From: Thecamonas trahens ATCC 50062
Taxonomy: Eukaryota > Apusozoa > Apusomonadida > Apusomonadidae
DNA: 49,357 nucleotides
Direction of reading: 5' to 3'
Assembly (NCBI RefSeq): GCF_000142905.1
Contig: NW_013657672.1
Coordinates: 142,244-191,600, forward strand
Positions 39,441-49,357 of this stretch are shown in pieces. The position numbers and the translations under genes are program-made. The notes beneath the pieces were generated by a model. The model worked only from the letters and a program-made list of their open reading frames with translations. It did no database searches and was not told the DNA's origin. Within the stretch, counting starts at the first letter, position 1. Every line of letters begins with the position of its first letter.

Positions 39441-41650
39441 CTACTGGGCATCAGCATCGAGAGCCTTGAGAGCATCGGTGCGGGCAACGAGGATGTCGAT
39501 GGCCTCGGCGACGGCGTCCTTGGAGGCGAGCTTGACCTCCTGAGTCTCTGAGAGATCCTGACCCATGGCCTTGCGCTCGGCGAGGTCGTTGATCTGGCGG
39601 AGCTTCTTCTTAAGGTTGCGGGTCTTCTTGGTGAGCATGACCAGCGGCGAGTCGTCGGTGACGTTGAGGAGGAACGACTGGGCGGTGGGGACTTCGCCGG
39701 CGGCCAGAGCCTTTGTGCGGGAGGCATTGCCCGAGTTGGAGTGAGCGTTGCCCTTGTTGTTGCCCTTGGGCTTCTTGTTGGACTTTTTCTGCGGTGCAGC
39801 GCCCGGGGGCGGAGCACCCGGGATGTGGCGGGCCTGGCGGGCGCCGGGCACGTACTTCTTCTTCTCGACCTTTTCCTTCTTGGCGGCGGTGAGATCGCGG
39901 GGCGGCGACTTGTCGCGGCGGAGGCCGGGGACGGACGACTTGCCGCTCTTGCCGCGGAGGTGAGGCGGGACGTAGGCCTTCTTGGCGACGTTGCCGGACG
40001 AGGTAGCGCCCGAAGCCGCGGTGCGGAACGGCTTGTTGCGCTTGAGGGCCTCCTCGACAATCGGGGAGACCGGGCGCGGCGGGTGGTTCTCGATCGGGGC
40101 TGGGCACCACTCGATCTTGGAGAACTCGACGTTGTCGATGGTGTCCGAGTGAAGGAGCTTGCCGTAGTAGGACCAGATCTGGATGCCGTTGTCGACGCGC
40201 ATGCGCGGGAAGAGCGAAGCGGTCATGAAGAGGCGACCCGAGGGCGACCAGCCGTAGTAGACGGGGCAGTTGGCCTCGGCGGTGCCCATGAGCTTGAGCT
40301 TGGATGTGTCCCAAAAGTCCATCTCGCCGGTGAGGTTGCCAAAGCCTGCGATGCAGACAAACTGGCCCTGCGGCGAAAAGGCGACCGTGTTGCGTGACGA
40401 GGTGCCAAAGTCAAAGATGGCCTCGCACTTGCGCGAGTAGAGGATGGTCTTGGCTGGCATGCGGCCGTGAACGACGACAAACGACTGCGAGTCGGGCGCC
40501 CACGACGAGTCGTACATGGGGCCCTCCTTGACGAGTGGAACGGCGCAGTCAAACGAGCCGTTGGCGGCCATGTAGTACAGCGTCGTCTCGCCGTAGTACG
40601 ACTGGCCGGTGGTGTCGACCTCGGTGGAGACCGAGGCAAGGACAGCCGAGCCGTCCGGCGACCAGTCAAAGTCGACCTCGTCGACTCTGGTGAGAGCCTT
40701 GACGCACGTCGCCTCGCCCTTGCCGAAACGAGGGTACTCGTACATGCGGAGCGTCGACGGGCCGCCCTTACGGACAGGCTTGCAGCGGACGACCACGTGG
40801 TACGGCGCCGGGCCTGGCGCAACGCAGTACTCAAGCACACCTCCAGGCTCGAGCCGGGCGAGCGAGCCAGCATCCGAGCCGATGGCAGCGCCGTCGTGGA
40901 ACTCGAGCGCGCCCGAGCCGCGGACATACAGGGCCTCGTCCGAAGTCCACACCGGCGACCAGGTGTGATCACCACCGCGCGGGAAGGTCTTGCGGACCAT
41001 GCGATCGACTTCAGCGGCGTCATCGACGCGCCACACAGCGACATTGCCCTCCTCGAGCGTCTTTGACCAGCGAGTGTAGGTGACGATGTGGGTCGCACGA
41101 GGCGAGAACTTGACCTTGCGAACGCCAGGCACCGGAAGCGAGAGCAGCTCCGCACCTGTTTGAGTATCGTAGACCACAACAGCGGCAGCGGTAGTGACAG
41201 CCAACCGGCTGCCATCAGCAGAATGATAAAAGTCAGAAGCCTCCATCGTTGAGCCCAGAGCATTGTCCACCGCATCGAGGGACTTCTTGTCAGCCCACCG
41301 AGTCATAATCCCATCCCGTGTCTTCTCTGTCCGCCTCAACCCACCACACACATCATATGCATACAAACCTCACATAAGTCCCTCTATCTGTCCCTTCATA
41401 CTCCCTCTCTTCCTCTTCTTCTGCCCCCCCTCCCCCCCGCTCCCTGGCTCCCCGCCCCAGGTGTCGGATCGGCTCCTCCGCCGTCCATCCACGCTCAGCC
41501 GCTGCTCCCTCCCTCCCTCCCCCCCCCCCCCCTCCCCTCCCTCCCCCTCCCCCCCCCTCCCCCAACCTCTACAATGGGACGAGATGGTAGTGCTTGTGTG
41601 GGTGAGGACGTACGTGTAAACTGGTTCATAATCCCCGACGAAGCCGACAT
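39441..41650 (-). CDS. EIF2A: Translation initiation factor eIF2A
   Basis: The two-exon model (exon 1 41614-41650; exon 2 39441-41326) gives a 640-residue protein. eIF2A is a cytoplasmic factor that can deliver initiator or other Met/Leu tRNA to 40S subunits in GTP-independent ways. The first ~430 residues form the beta-propeller: SWSP/WSP blade motifs, VSTEVDTTGQSYYGETTLYYM, GPMYDSSWAPDSQSFVVVHGRMPAKTILYS, FGTSSRNTVAFSPQGQFVCIAGFGNLTGEMDFWD and YYGWSPSGRLFMTAS. The remainder is basic and disordered, with AYVPPHLRGK and a C-terminal helix (TKKTRNLKKKLRQINDL). Exon 1 (MSASSGIMNQFT plus one base) joins QKTRDGIMTRW in frame and restores the first propeller strand, which resembles the N-terminus of yeast and human eIF2A. 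Without exon 1, an ATG at 41306 is the only internal choice. Confidence 0.93.
41327..41613 (-). other. Predicted intron (287 nt) in eIF2A
   Basis: On the minus strand the donor is GTACGT at 41613 and the acceptor GGACAG ends at 41327. Phase 1 on both sides. The intron contains C-rich runs on the plus strand (about 41427-41565), so it is strongly G-rich on the sense strand. Confidence 0.7.
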
Positions 41651-41785
41651 GTTGGTCGAGCGACGAGTCTGTCTGTATGAAGGTGTCGGGCGGTGGGGAG
41701 GGAGGTGGGGGCGGGGGGGGGCGGGGGGGGGGGTGAGCGGGTTTGGCGAGGGTGAAGGGATTAGCTTTGGTTTGGTGATGATGAT
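41651..41785. promoter_or_regulatory. Short G-rich region upstream of eIF2A
   Basis: 135 bp between the eIF2A start and the stop of the upstream minus-strand gene. G runs at 41713-41732 (C on the sense strand of eIF2A) are the only notable feature. Confidence 0.45.
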
Positions 41786-44700
41786 CTACAGAGTGGTGGC
41801 GAGGCTCGGATGCGGGATGCGATTGAGGCTGTGGTCGGCGGTGTGGTGATTGTTGTCAGCGTCGGATGAGGAGAAGGAGAACGAATCGAGAGCTTCGTCG
41901 TCGGATGATGACGAGGAGTCGGAAACATGGAGAGTACCGCCTGCGATGTAAAGAGACGTGGACGACTTGGTACGGGGGCGGAGTGCGGGCGAGACTGGCG
42001 TGGTGGGAGTGCCCGGGATAGAGTGGAGGTGGTCAGAAGGGCCGGCAGCAGCGGCTGCGGCACGGAGCTTGGCTTTGAGGGCAGTGTTCTGCAGCTTGAC
42101 AAAAGCGCAGAGCATGCGCTGGCGGCGAAGATGCTGCTCCGAGACATAGAACTCGTGGCGGAGAAGGGCGATCGCTTGATCCTGCGAGGCAACGGCGTCG
42201 ACACGGGCCATCTGCTCGCCGCGCACGCGATTGAGTTCAGAGCTCATGTCTTGCAGCTGACGGCAAAGCTCGTCACGCTCTTGCGACGCGCGATTCAGCT
42301 CTCCCAGCGCCCGTTCCAGGACCGAGGCGTTGGCTCTTGATGTGGTCATCGACGTCATGGACTCGGACTTGAGAAGTGTGCGGTCTTCTTCGGCGGACGC
42401 GAGTAGGAGACGTAGGCGCTCAAGCTCGGCGGAGCGGTCACTGAGTGCAGCACGGACAGACCTGAGCTCGGCGGCGGTGGCCGTAGACTCTTCTTCCGAC
42501 TTGTCCACTCTTTGCTTGAGTGATGTAGTCTCAGCACGGATGACCTTGAGATCAGTCATTGTAGTAGCCGCCTCGGCAGCCTTCTGCTCGAGCGATGCAG
42601 CAAGTGATTGGACGGCGGCAACCGGATCAGTGGTGTCGTCTACCACACTAGTAGCAGTCAGCGCGGCGCGAACAGCCTCGAGCTCGACCGTCTTGTCACT
42701 CGCTTTCTGCTCTGCCTCGGCCGCCTCGGCAGTCTTCTGCTCGAGCGATGCAGCAAGTGATTGGACGGCGGCAGCCGGATCAGTGGCGTCGTCTACCACA
42801 CTAGTAGCAGCCAGCGCGGCGCAAACAGCCTTGAGCTCAGCCGTCTTGTCACTCGCCTCCTGCTCAGCCTCGGCCGCCTCGACAGTCTTCTGCTCGAGCG
42901 ATGCAGCAAGTGATTGGACAGCGGCAGCCGGATCAGTGGTGTCATCATCTACTGCGCCAGCGGCAGTCAGCGCGGCGCGAACAGCCTCGAGCTCGACCGT
43001 CTTGTCACTCGCCTCCTGCTCAGCCTCGGCCGCCTCAACAGCCTTCTGCTCGAGCGATGCAGCAAGTGATTGGACAGCGGCAGCCGGATCAGTGGTGTCA
43101 TCATCTACACTAGTAGCAGCCAGCGCGGCGCGAACAGCCTCGAGCTCGACCGTCTTGTCACTCGCCTTCTGCTTAGCCTCGGCCGCCTTTTCCTCGAGCA
43201 TGGCCGCCTCGGCCGCCTTCTGCTCGAGCGATGCAGCAAGTGATTGGACGGCGGCAACTGGATCAGAAGTGTCATCTACCACACTAGTAGCAGCCAGCGC
43301 GGCGCGAACAGCCTCGAGCTCGACCGTCTTGTCACTCGCCTTCTGCTTAGCCTCGGCCGCCTTCTGCTCGAGCGATGCAGCAAGTGATTGGACGGCGGCA
43401 ACTGGATCAGAAGTGCCATCTACCACACTAGTAGCAGCCAGCGCGGCACGAACAGCCTCGAGCTCGACCGTCTTGTCACTCGCCTTCTGCTTAGCCTCGG
43501 CCGCCTTTTCCTCGAGCATGGCCGCCTCGGCCGCCTTCTGCTCGAGCGATGCAGCAAGTGATTGGACGGCGGCAACTGGATCAGTGGCGTCGTCTACCAC
43601 ACTAGTAGCAGTCAGCGCGGCGCGAACAGCCTCGAGCTCGACCGTCTTGTCACTCGCTTTCTGCTCTGCCTCGGCCGCCTCGGCAGTCTTCTGCTCGAGC
43701 GATGCAGCAAGTGATTGGACGGCGGCAGCCGGGATCAGTGGCGTCGTCTACCACACTAGTAGCAGCCAGCGCGGCGCAAACAGCCTCGAGCTCAGCCGTC
43801 TTGTCACTCGCCTTCTGCTCAGCCTCGGCCGCCTCGACAGTCTTCTGCTCGAGCGATGCAGCAAGTGATTGGACAGCGGCAGCCGGATCAGTGGTGTCAT
43901 CATCTACTGCGCCAGCGGCAGTCAGCGCGGCGCGAACAGCCTCGAGCTCGACCGTCTTGTCACTCGCCTCCTGCTCAGCCTCGGCCGCCTCAACAGCCTT
44001 CTGCTCGAGCGATGCAGCAAGTGATTGGACAGCGGCAGCCGGATCAGTGGTGTCATCATCTACTGCGCCAGCGGCAGTCAGCGCGGCGCGAACAGCCTCG
44101 AGCTCGACCGTCTTGTCACTCGCCTTCTGCTTAGCCTCGGCCGCCTTTTCCTCGAGCATGGCCGCCTCGGCCGCCTTCTGCTCGAGCGATGCAGCAAGTG
44201 ATTGGACGGCGGCAGCCGGATCAGTGGCGTCGTCTACCACACTAGTAGCAGCCAGCGCGGCGCAAACAGCCTTGAGCTCAGCCGTCTTGTCACTCGCCTT
44301 CTGCTCAGCCTCGGCCGCCTCGGCAGTCTTCTGCTCGAGCGATGCAGCAAGTGATTGGACGGCGTCGGCCGGATCAGAAGCGTCGTCTACCACCCTAGTA
44401 GCAGCCAGCGAGGCACGGACAGCCTCGAGTGTGGCCGCATCCAGTTCGGCTGAATCAAGGCGTACTTTCAGCGCAAGTACGTCTTCAACGATCCCTACTC
44501 CACCAAGTCCGTTGCCGTTAAGCACCTGCTTTGCTCTCCTTAGCTCCTCCGCGTGCTTACTGCACCTTTGCTCTGCCTGATCCCTTGCCTGATGTGCCTG
44601 TCCAGCTTTGGCCTGCAGCGCGTCGACAATGGCGAGAAACTCACCAGCGCTTCCGCACGTCACTGGCAAGCCACGGCTTTCAAGACCCACCAACATCGCG

Positions 44701-45281
44701 GTCTGCTCAACTGCGCGTGCCTCTTCCACGGCTGTCCGTTCGCCGACAGCAATGGCCACTCTGCGTTCGCCTCGGGCCCGCTCTCTTGCTATTGCCGCCT
44801 CGAGCTCCATCATCTGCTCTTCCCGTCGCTTGATCTTCTCTTGCAGCTCGGCCATTGCCGCAGCGTGCGCACCCTGCCTCCTCCGCTCAGCAGCCTCCAT
44901 CATCGCCACCTTTTCCCGCAGCGCCTCGGCCTCGGCCGCCACACCCAGGCCTGCCGCAGCATAGCTTCGCAGCAGCACCGCATGCGCTCTTTCTGACTCG
45001 AGCACCCGCAACTCAGTCGCTAGACCCACATCCTTCGCCCTCACCGCCTTTTCCTCCTGCGACGCCTGTGTCATCATCACCTGCGCCTTCTCCTGTGTCT
45101 GCTGCTGTGGTTGCTGCACCACCTGTCGCGGCGACGGCGTCGTCCTCCGCCAAGCGGCCATGGCCCGGTCGATGCCACCGTTCTTGCCACAGTCACCAGG
45201 ACCAGGACCGGGACCAAAGACGCCATCCACCTCTCCCCAGTGTAGACCCCTCTCTGCTGCTGCCTCCTCGCTGTCGTCCAT
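41786..45281 (-). CDS. Coiled-coil protein with 12 tandem ~50-residue repeats (one frame break)
   Basis: A long coiled-coil protein of about 1,164 residues if one extra G is ignored. The N-terminal ~290 residues are Gln/Glu/Ala-rich helix. Then come 12 repeats (about 42550-44400) with the signature DPAAAVQSLAASLEQK, an Ala/Glu/Lys-rich linker and KTVELEAVRAALAATS. Some copies carry an extra AMLEEKAAEAK segment, so units vary in length. A further coiled coil follows (about 41990-42540) and a Ser/Asp-rich tail. In repeat 5 the sequence reads CAGCCGGGATCAG where all sister copies have CAGCCGGATCAG (about 43727-43735). The extra G shifts the frame, splitting the gene into 43650-45281 and the frame entered at about 43600. 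Both sides keep intact repeats, so a consensus error is more likely than a dead gene. The family is not recognised; a structural or cytoskeletal role is only a guess. Confidence 0.75.
42550..44400 (-). repeat. Twelve tandem ~150-bp coding repeats
   Basis: Twelve copies of the DPxxAVQSLAASLEQK-coding unit in the coiled-coil gene. Two length classes exist, with or without a block coding AMLEEKAAEAK-type sequence. Copies share long identical DNA stretches, such as the one coding SLAASLEQK, which suggests recent homogenisation. Confidence 0.9.
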
Positions 45282-45331
45282 AGCCAGACGAGTGACTTGG
45301 ACCAGCCTTCTCTCTCTCTGTCGTGGTGGCC

Positions 45332-46659
45332 ATGGCTGTGTCGCCCTCTCTCTTCTGCCCCTTCACCCTCTGCCCTCGCCAACTCGCCCTCACCAAACAT
45401 CATCTCATCATCATCCTTCTCATCGCAATCATCGCAGTGGCTCACCTCACCCCCTTCTCTCATACAACACTCGCTGCTCCCTCGCCTCCTGCTGTTGCAC
45501 CTTATCCAGACGTTGCTGATGTCTATCGGCCCTCGTTTGCTACACACATGTCCGCTTCTCGCCTACGCGCGGCACTCGATGAGGCCCTTGCGCGATGGCC
45601 GGCAGAGTCGGTGACCCGGCCGGCCGAGGGCCACTCGCGGAAGGACGAGCAATTCCTGTCATTCGTCTCGGCCATGGTCCTGTCCATGCTCTCATCGTCG
45701 CCGGCGAGCATGCTCGAGAGCTCCTGCCGTCTCACGCGCTTGTCTCTTTCGTGGACGAGATCGGCCGGGCCCTTCAGGCGCCAGCGAGTCCATCAGACTC
45801 TGATTGCGTGGCAGGCATGAGCAGAGAGCTTGCGCACTGGATAAGAGATACATACACGCTGCATCTCCTACCGCTGCTCAACCCCGATGGCCGTGCAAGA
45901 GTCGAGGCCACCAGCAACTACTGCTGGCGCGGCAATGCCCGCGGCGTCGACCTCAACCGCAACTTTCCCTGGGCTTGGGGCGGCGAAGGCGCTTCGCACA
46001 ATCCGCGCTCCGAGGAGTACTGTGGCAAGACAGTACTCTCCGAGCCAGAGTCTGCCTTTCTGGCCGGTTACGCAAGCTCGCTCGTCAACCCCCTGCAGAT
46101 CTTTCTCTCGCTGCACGCGGGCGTCCACCACATCTATCTCCCCTTTGCCGACTCAATCTCGCGCGCATCGGGTGCTGCCCCCGATAATCACGCTGCTGCC
46201 CTCGCTGCCGCCGTCGCTGCCGCAGGCACTGTTGCCTGCGCGCATGGGGTCCACTTTGACGTCGGCCGCGCCGCAGACCTCTCCGAATACCCCGCCGACG
46301 GCACTATCTTTGACTTTATGGCAGGCGCTGCTAACGTCCCCTTCTCGTATGCCCTCGAGCTGTGGGGCGCGAGCAATCCCGCTGCTGCGGAGGGGAGTCT
46401 CGGCTGCAACCCGATCTTCAACCCGCAGGATTTTGAACTCGCTCCTGCGCTTGCCGTTGCGCATACTTTGATCTCCGAGCTGCTCGCGAATGCCGTTCCA
46501 CCTTCGGTGCCTCCCGCTCCGCACCCGCGCGCAGCGCCGGGCGCCGTACCGCGCGCCACGCTTGCCGCACTCGCATCCGCCGCTTCGCCCCGTGCCCTCA
46601 AAATCGCGGACCTGCTGCGAAGTACCTGCCATCTCGCAGCAAGCGAGACGTGCCCCTGA
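45332..46659 (+). CDS. Secreted M14 zinc carboxypeptidase (one frame break)
   Basis: A metallocarboxypeptidase of about 442 residues, removing C-terminal residues from peptides. An N-terminal hydrophobic segment (HLIIILLIAIIAVAHL) acts as signal peptide or anchor. The zinc ligands are in GEHARELL (His and Glu) and LSLHAGVHHI (His). NPDGR, NYCWRGNARGVDLNRNF (substrate-binding Asn/Arg) and the catalytic Glu in YALELWG complete the M14 set. The N-terminal part (to ...RPAEGHS, ending about 45638) is in frame 2 and the rest (EGRAIPVIRLG..., from about 45640) in frame 1. M14 enzymes have a GxSxEGRxI motif exactly there, so one base seems to be missing. The start ATG is only 50 bp from the start of the divergent coiled-coil gene, and the stop is 7 bp from the STAT stop. 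Confidence 0.85.
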
Positions 46660-46666
46660 GCATGCG

Positions 46667-49183
46667 CTACTGCAGCATGTCGCGCAGCTCATCGCCGCCC
46701 AACGAGCGCTGGCGCGAGCCGCCGAACCCAAACAGGCCGCCTTCAGCTGACGCGGACCCCTGCAGCGGCGGCGAACCCAACGATGGCGCCTCGTCAAACC
46801 GCAGCGGCTCCAGCCCCATGTTAAAGGAGAGCTCCGGCAGCCTCCCACCACCCTCACTGCTCGGGCCCTCCCCACCAAACGCCGGTGCGCCCAGCGACGG
46901 GCTGAGCAGCATGCCACTGTACCCAGCCGCTGGCTCGGCCGGCTCCATGCCGGTGTAGAACGGGTTGGAAGCCTCGCCTAGCGGCGAGACCGGGCCCAGA
47001 TCAAGCGGGAAAGAGAACGCCGACTCGCCGCCTCCCTGCCTGCTCTCACTTCCGCCCTCGACGGTCATCTTGAGCCCGGTGGTCACGTAGCCGTCTACAG
47101 CCTGGACTGCCTCATCCGGCGAGTAGTACGCGCCAAATGCCTCGTCGCGGTGCTGAAACGTCGGGTAGAGCAGCGTTAGCTGCTCCGTCTGCCGGATGCG
47201 GTCGGCGAGTGAGATGGTTTCAAACTCGGTCAGCGTCCACGGCTGCAGGTGGACCACTTGCCGCCCGCGCGAGTCGTCCCACACGTACGAGATCGAGAGC
47301 GCACCTAGAAGCGAGTCGGCGAACCGGAGCAGAAACGAGCCGCTTGGATACGCCGAAAGCATGCCGCCCACACCAGACTTGGGCACAAAGCCGGCGACCA
47401 GTGAGTCGGCCCACAGCGCCCGCATGTGCGGTGACGACTCGAGCACCTCGCGCGCTGCAAAGAGCCACGCCCAGAACGAAAAGCCCTTGCCCATGTCGGC
47501 CTTGGCAAACTGCTCAAACGACACAATGTCCGACGAGTCACCCGGCACGCTGCTCACTACCTTGGACCGAAAGTACGCCAACACGTCCGCGCCCAGCTCC
47601 CGACCCGACGCCGCAAACGAGGCTTCCAGTGCCCCAGCCAGCGCCGACCAGAACACCGTTTCTGGCGCCGTAATCGCCTCGAACGAGTCGGCAAACGCCT
47701 CATGCCAGAACATCGTCGCGGCAGCCAGAGCAGCCTGCCGCCGACTCACCGTGAGCGTGATGGGGTTGGAGACAGCAATGAGCGAGTACGTGCCGTGGGC
47801 CAGCCCAGCCTCGCACGACACCGCAAGCCGGTACATACACTCTGCAGAGAGCTTGTCCTTGGTCAGCGACGCATGCCGGATGTCTGCAATACAGAGGCTG
47901 GAAAAGACCGCCACGCATCGCCCGTCGTTCGTAGCCTCGGCCCGCTTGGTCGCGTTGAGCAGCTGCGCCGATGCTGGCTCACCCGTCACTGCATCCAGAA
48001 GTTGGACAGAGACCATCGGGAGCGACACAACGTGGGATGCCCCAATAAGCAGCTCGATGCTCACCCGTGTCCGCACTCGCCGCCGCACCACAGACGGAGG
48101 CTGCTCAACCACAACCCAAGAGCCGAGCACCAGGTTCTCAATCATCGCGTCCGCCGCCGCCGCCAGCGTCTCGGCCTCGGGCACGCTCACTTCCCCGTCG
48201 TCATCGGCGGATGCTGCCGGCGGCAGCTGCTGCCGCAGAAAACGCAGCACCTCGAGCCGTTCACGGAGCGAAAACAGCGCAGCTGCCTGTCGCATCAGGA
48301 GCTGCCGCAGCTCACGCAGCTCCGCTGCTAGTATCTTTTCTGGCACAGCCTTACGGAACTGCTTCTCGCGCCACTCGCCTAGCATCTCGCCTAGCGTTGC
48401 CTGCAGTGTTCGCAGCATGTTGGCCTCGCCAGCCAGCGCGCTCCTCAGCGACCGCCGCATCCCAATCAGCTGCTCCGACTGCTGTGCCAGCGACTGGTAC
48501 AACGCGTGGAGCTGCTGCCGCGCCTGCGGGTTGTTCGGCCCGGAGCCCTGCGCAAGCGCTGCGATTCGGTCTTCGTTCTGTAGATACTGGACTCGAAACT
48601 CTTCCTGCAGCTCCTGGACCGACCGCAGCTCGTCCTCGGACCCGCGGGCCTCGTGCGCCAGCCCATTGTACTGGCGCAGCAGCGGGCCCGCCCGCCCCGA
48701 GACGACGTCTTCACCTTCGCGTGGACTTTGTCCGCCATCTTCCATGGCCTGCGGCGCGCGGGAGCTGGCCCCAACCCCGGCCGACCCGCCACCCACTCCG
48801 CCCTCACCCTCTGCGCCCTCGAGCACGGCGGCCTCGGCCATCATGCACACCCGCAGCGCCTCCAACAGCCGCGCGTCGTTGCCTGCGTACTCCTCGCGGA
48901 GGGTGCGGCCGATCTGGGTCAGCCGATTGAGCTTGAATCTGGCATGCGGCACTGACGCCGCCACCGTCTCCAAATGCTGCAGCACCTCTGTCAGGGCATC
49001 AAACAAGCCCCGCGCCAATGCTGGCGCCTGTTCCGCTCTCACAGGCGTACTCCAGTCTCTGCTTTCGATCCATCCAGCGCAACACGCCCGAACCTCCTAC
49101 ATCCAGCCCCAATTCCACCGCCCATCCCACCGCCCATCGCCACGTCGACACATGAGTCACGACCTTCCACAACCTCTCCGCCT

Positions 49184-49230
<47 letters not shown>

Positions 49231-49341
49231 ACACACACATGTGCAACGCCATACCTTTGGAAAATGAGGGTTTGACTCTGCATACACCGCCACCACCTCG
49301 GGGTTGTCTTGGATGTATGACCAGAGAGTCTCTCCGTCCAT
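46667..49341 (-). CDS. STAT: Full-length STAT transcription factor
   Basis: The two-exon model (exon 1 49255-49341; exon 2 46667-49096) gives 838 residues. STATs are latent cytoplasmic factors that dimerise through SH2/phosphotyrosine contacts and enter the nucleus. The N-terminal interaction domain is rebuilt by splicing: AVYAESNPHFPK from exon 1 joins EVRACCAGWIESRDW from exon 2, matching the animal LYSDS-FPxELRxxLAxWIESQDW pattern. Next come the coiled-coil domain (about 130-350), the DNA-binding domain (WVVVEQPP, RTRVSIELLI, then LIAVSNPITLTVSRRQAALAAATMFW) and the linker (FSFWAWLFAAREVL). The SH2 domain contains LVAGFVPKS and GSFLLRFADS with the phosphate-binding Arg620. DGYVTTGLKM places Tyr699 where STAT1 Tyr701 and STAT3 Tyr705 lie. 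The Gly/Ser/Pro-rich tail could be a transactivation region. The frame is open from 49341 to the window edge, so the start could be further upstream. Confidence 0.92.
49097..49254 (-). other. Predicted intron (158 nt) in STAT
   Basis: On the minus strand the donor is GTATGG after CCAAAG (49254) and the acceptor GATGTAG ends at 49097; phase 0. It contains an AC/GT dinucleotide run (about 49217-49240) and a run of 31 C on the plus strand (49186-49216), i.e. G on the sense strand. The splice rebuilds the STAT N-domain, which strongly supports it. Confidence 0.85.
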
Positions 49342-49357
49342 ATCGGGCAGTGTGTGT

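Noticed and set aside
42330-43868. A 512-codon plus-strand frame opposite the 12-repeat coiled-coil gene
   Set aside because: It mirrors the repeats on the opposite strand and has no recognisable domain; the minus-strand frame has the coiled coil.
1-49357. tRNA, rRNA or transposable-element genes
   Set aside because: I looked in the intergenic regions and saw no cloverleaf-like block, rRNA-like stretch, terminal inverted repeats, transposase or reverse transcriptase motif.

Overview
This window looks like nuclear DNA of a GC-rich, very compact protist genome. It has spliceosomal introns, ATG7, eIF2A, a DHX37-type helicase, ER glucosidase II beta with a C-terminal HDEL, an IBTK-like protein and a STAT. 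Very short intergenic distances, a metazoan-like STAT and long G/C homopolymers in gene-start regions would fit an apusomonad such as Thecamonas. The taxon is an inference from gene content and cannot be proved from this window. Two runs of N (26183-26405 and 39008-39259) mark assembly gaps at poly-G tracts.

Layout. 1-10616 (+) is the 3' part of a giant membrane-anchored surface protein made of about 10 two-part modules; the first four are nearly identical ~0.9-kb repeats. 10657-14808 (-) is a DHX37/Dhr1 DEAH helicase. 15043-17779 (-) is a coiled-coil stalk with a C1q-like head. 18581-21045 (+) is a CTDSPL2-like phosphatase, followed at 21164-22257 by an 18-copy ~60-bp minisatellite. 22361-25396 (+) is an RPxSA-motif coiled-coil protein and 25405-26070 (-) a small RRM-like, probably mitochondrial protein. 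26929-28359 (+) is a bacterial-type diaminopimelate decarboxylase and 28436-30487 (-) is ATG7. 30746-31732 (-) is a monoacylglycerol-lipase-like hydrolase and 32003-33331 (+) is glucosidase II beta. 33752-37501 (+) is an IBTK-like RCC1/BTB protein, 37689-38912 (-) an F-box/TLDc protein and 39441-41650 (-) eIF2A. 41786-45281 (-) is a coiled-coil protein with 12 repeats, 45332-46659 (+) an M14 carboxypeptidase, and 46667-49341 (-) a full-length STAT.

The genes do not form one pathway; they are a normal mix of housekeeping and signalling functions. Shared structural habits are visible: first introns close to the start codon, usually with GTACGT donors; C/CT-rich sense-strand tracts just upstream of starts; G-rich sense-strand tracts in several first introns; and convergent neighbours whose stop codons lie 7-8 bp apart. 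Five frame disruptions (about 3680, 3757, 6175, 43730 and 45639) lie inside otherwise intact genes. Three are in repeats, so they are more probably assembly or sequencing errors than real lesions.

The item most worth a second look is the STAT. A short upstream exon completes a canonical N-terminal interaction domain. The spliced 838-residue protein has coiled-coil, DNA-binding, linker and SH2 regions and a tyrosine at 699, in the position of the activating tyrosine of animal STATs.
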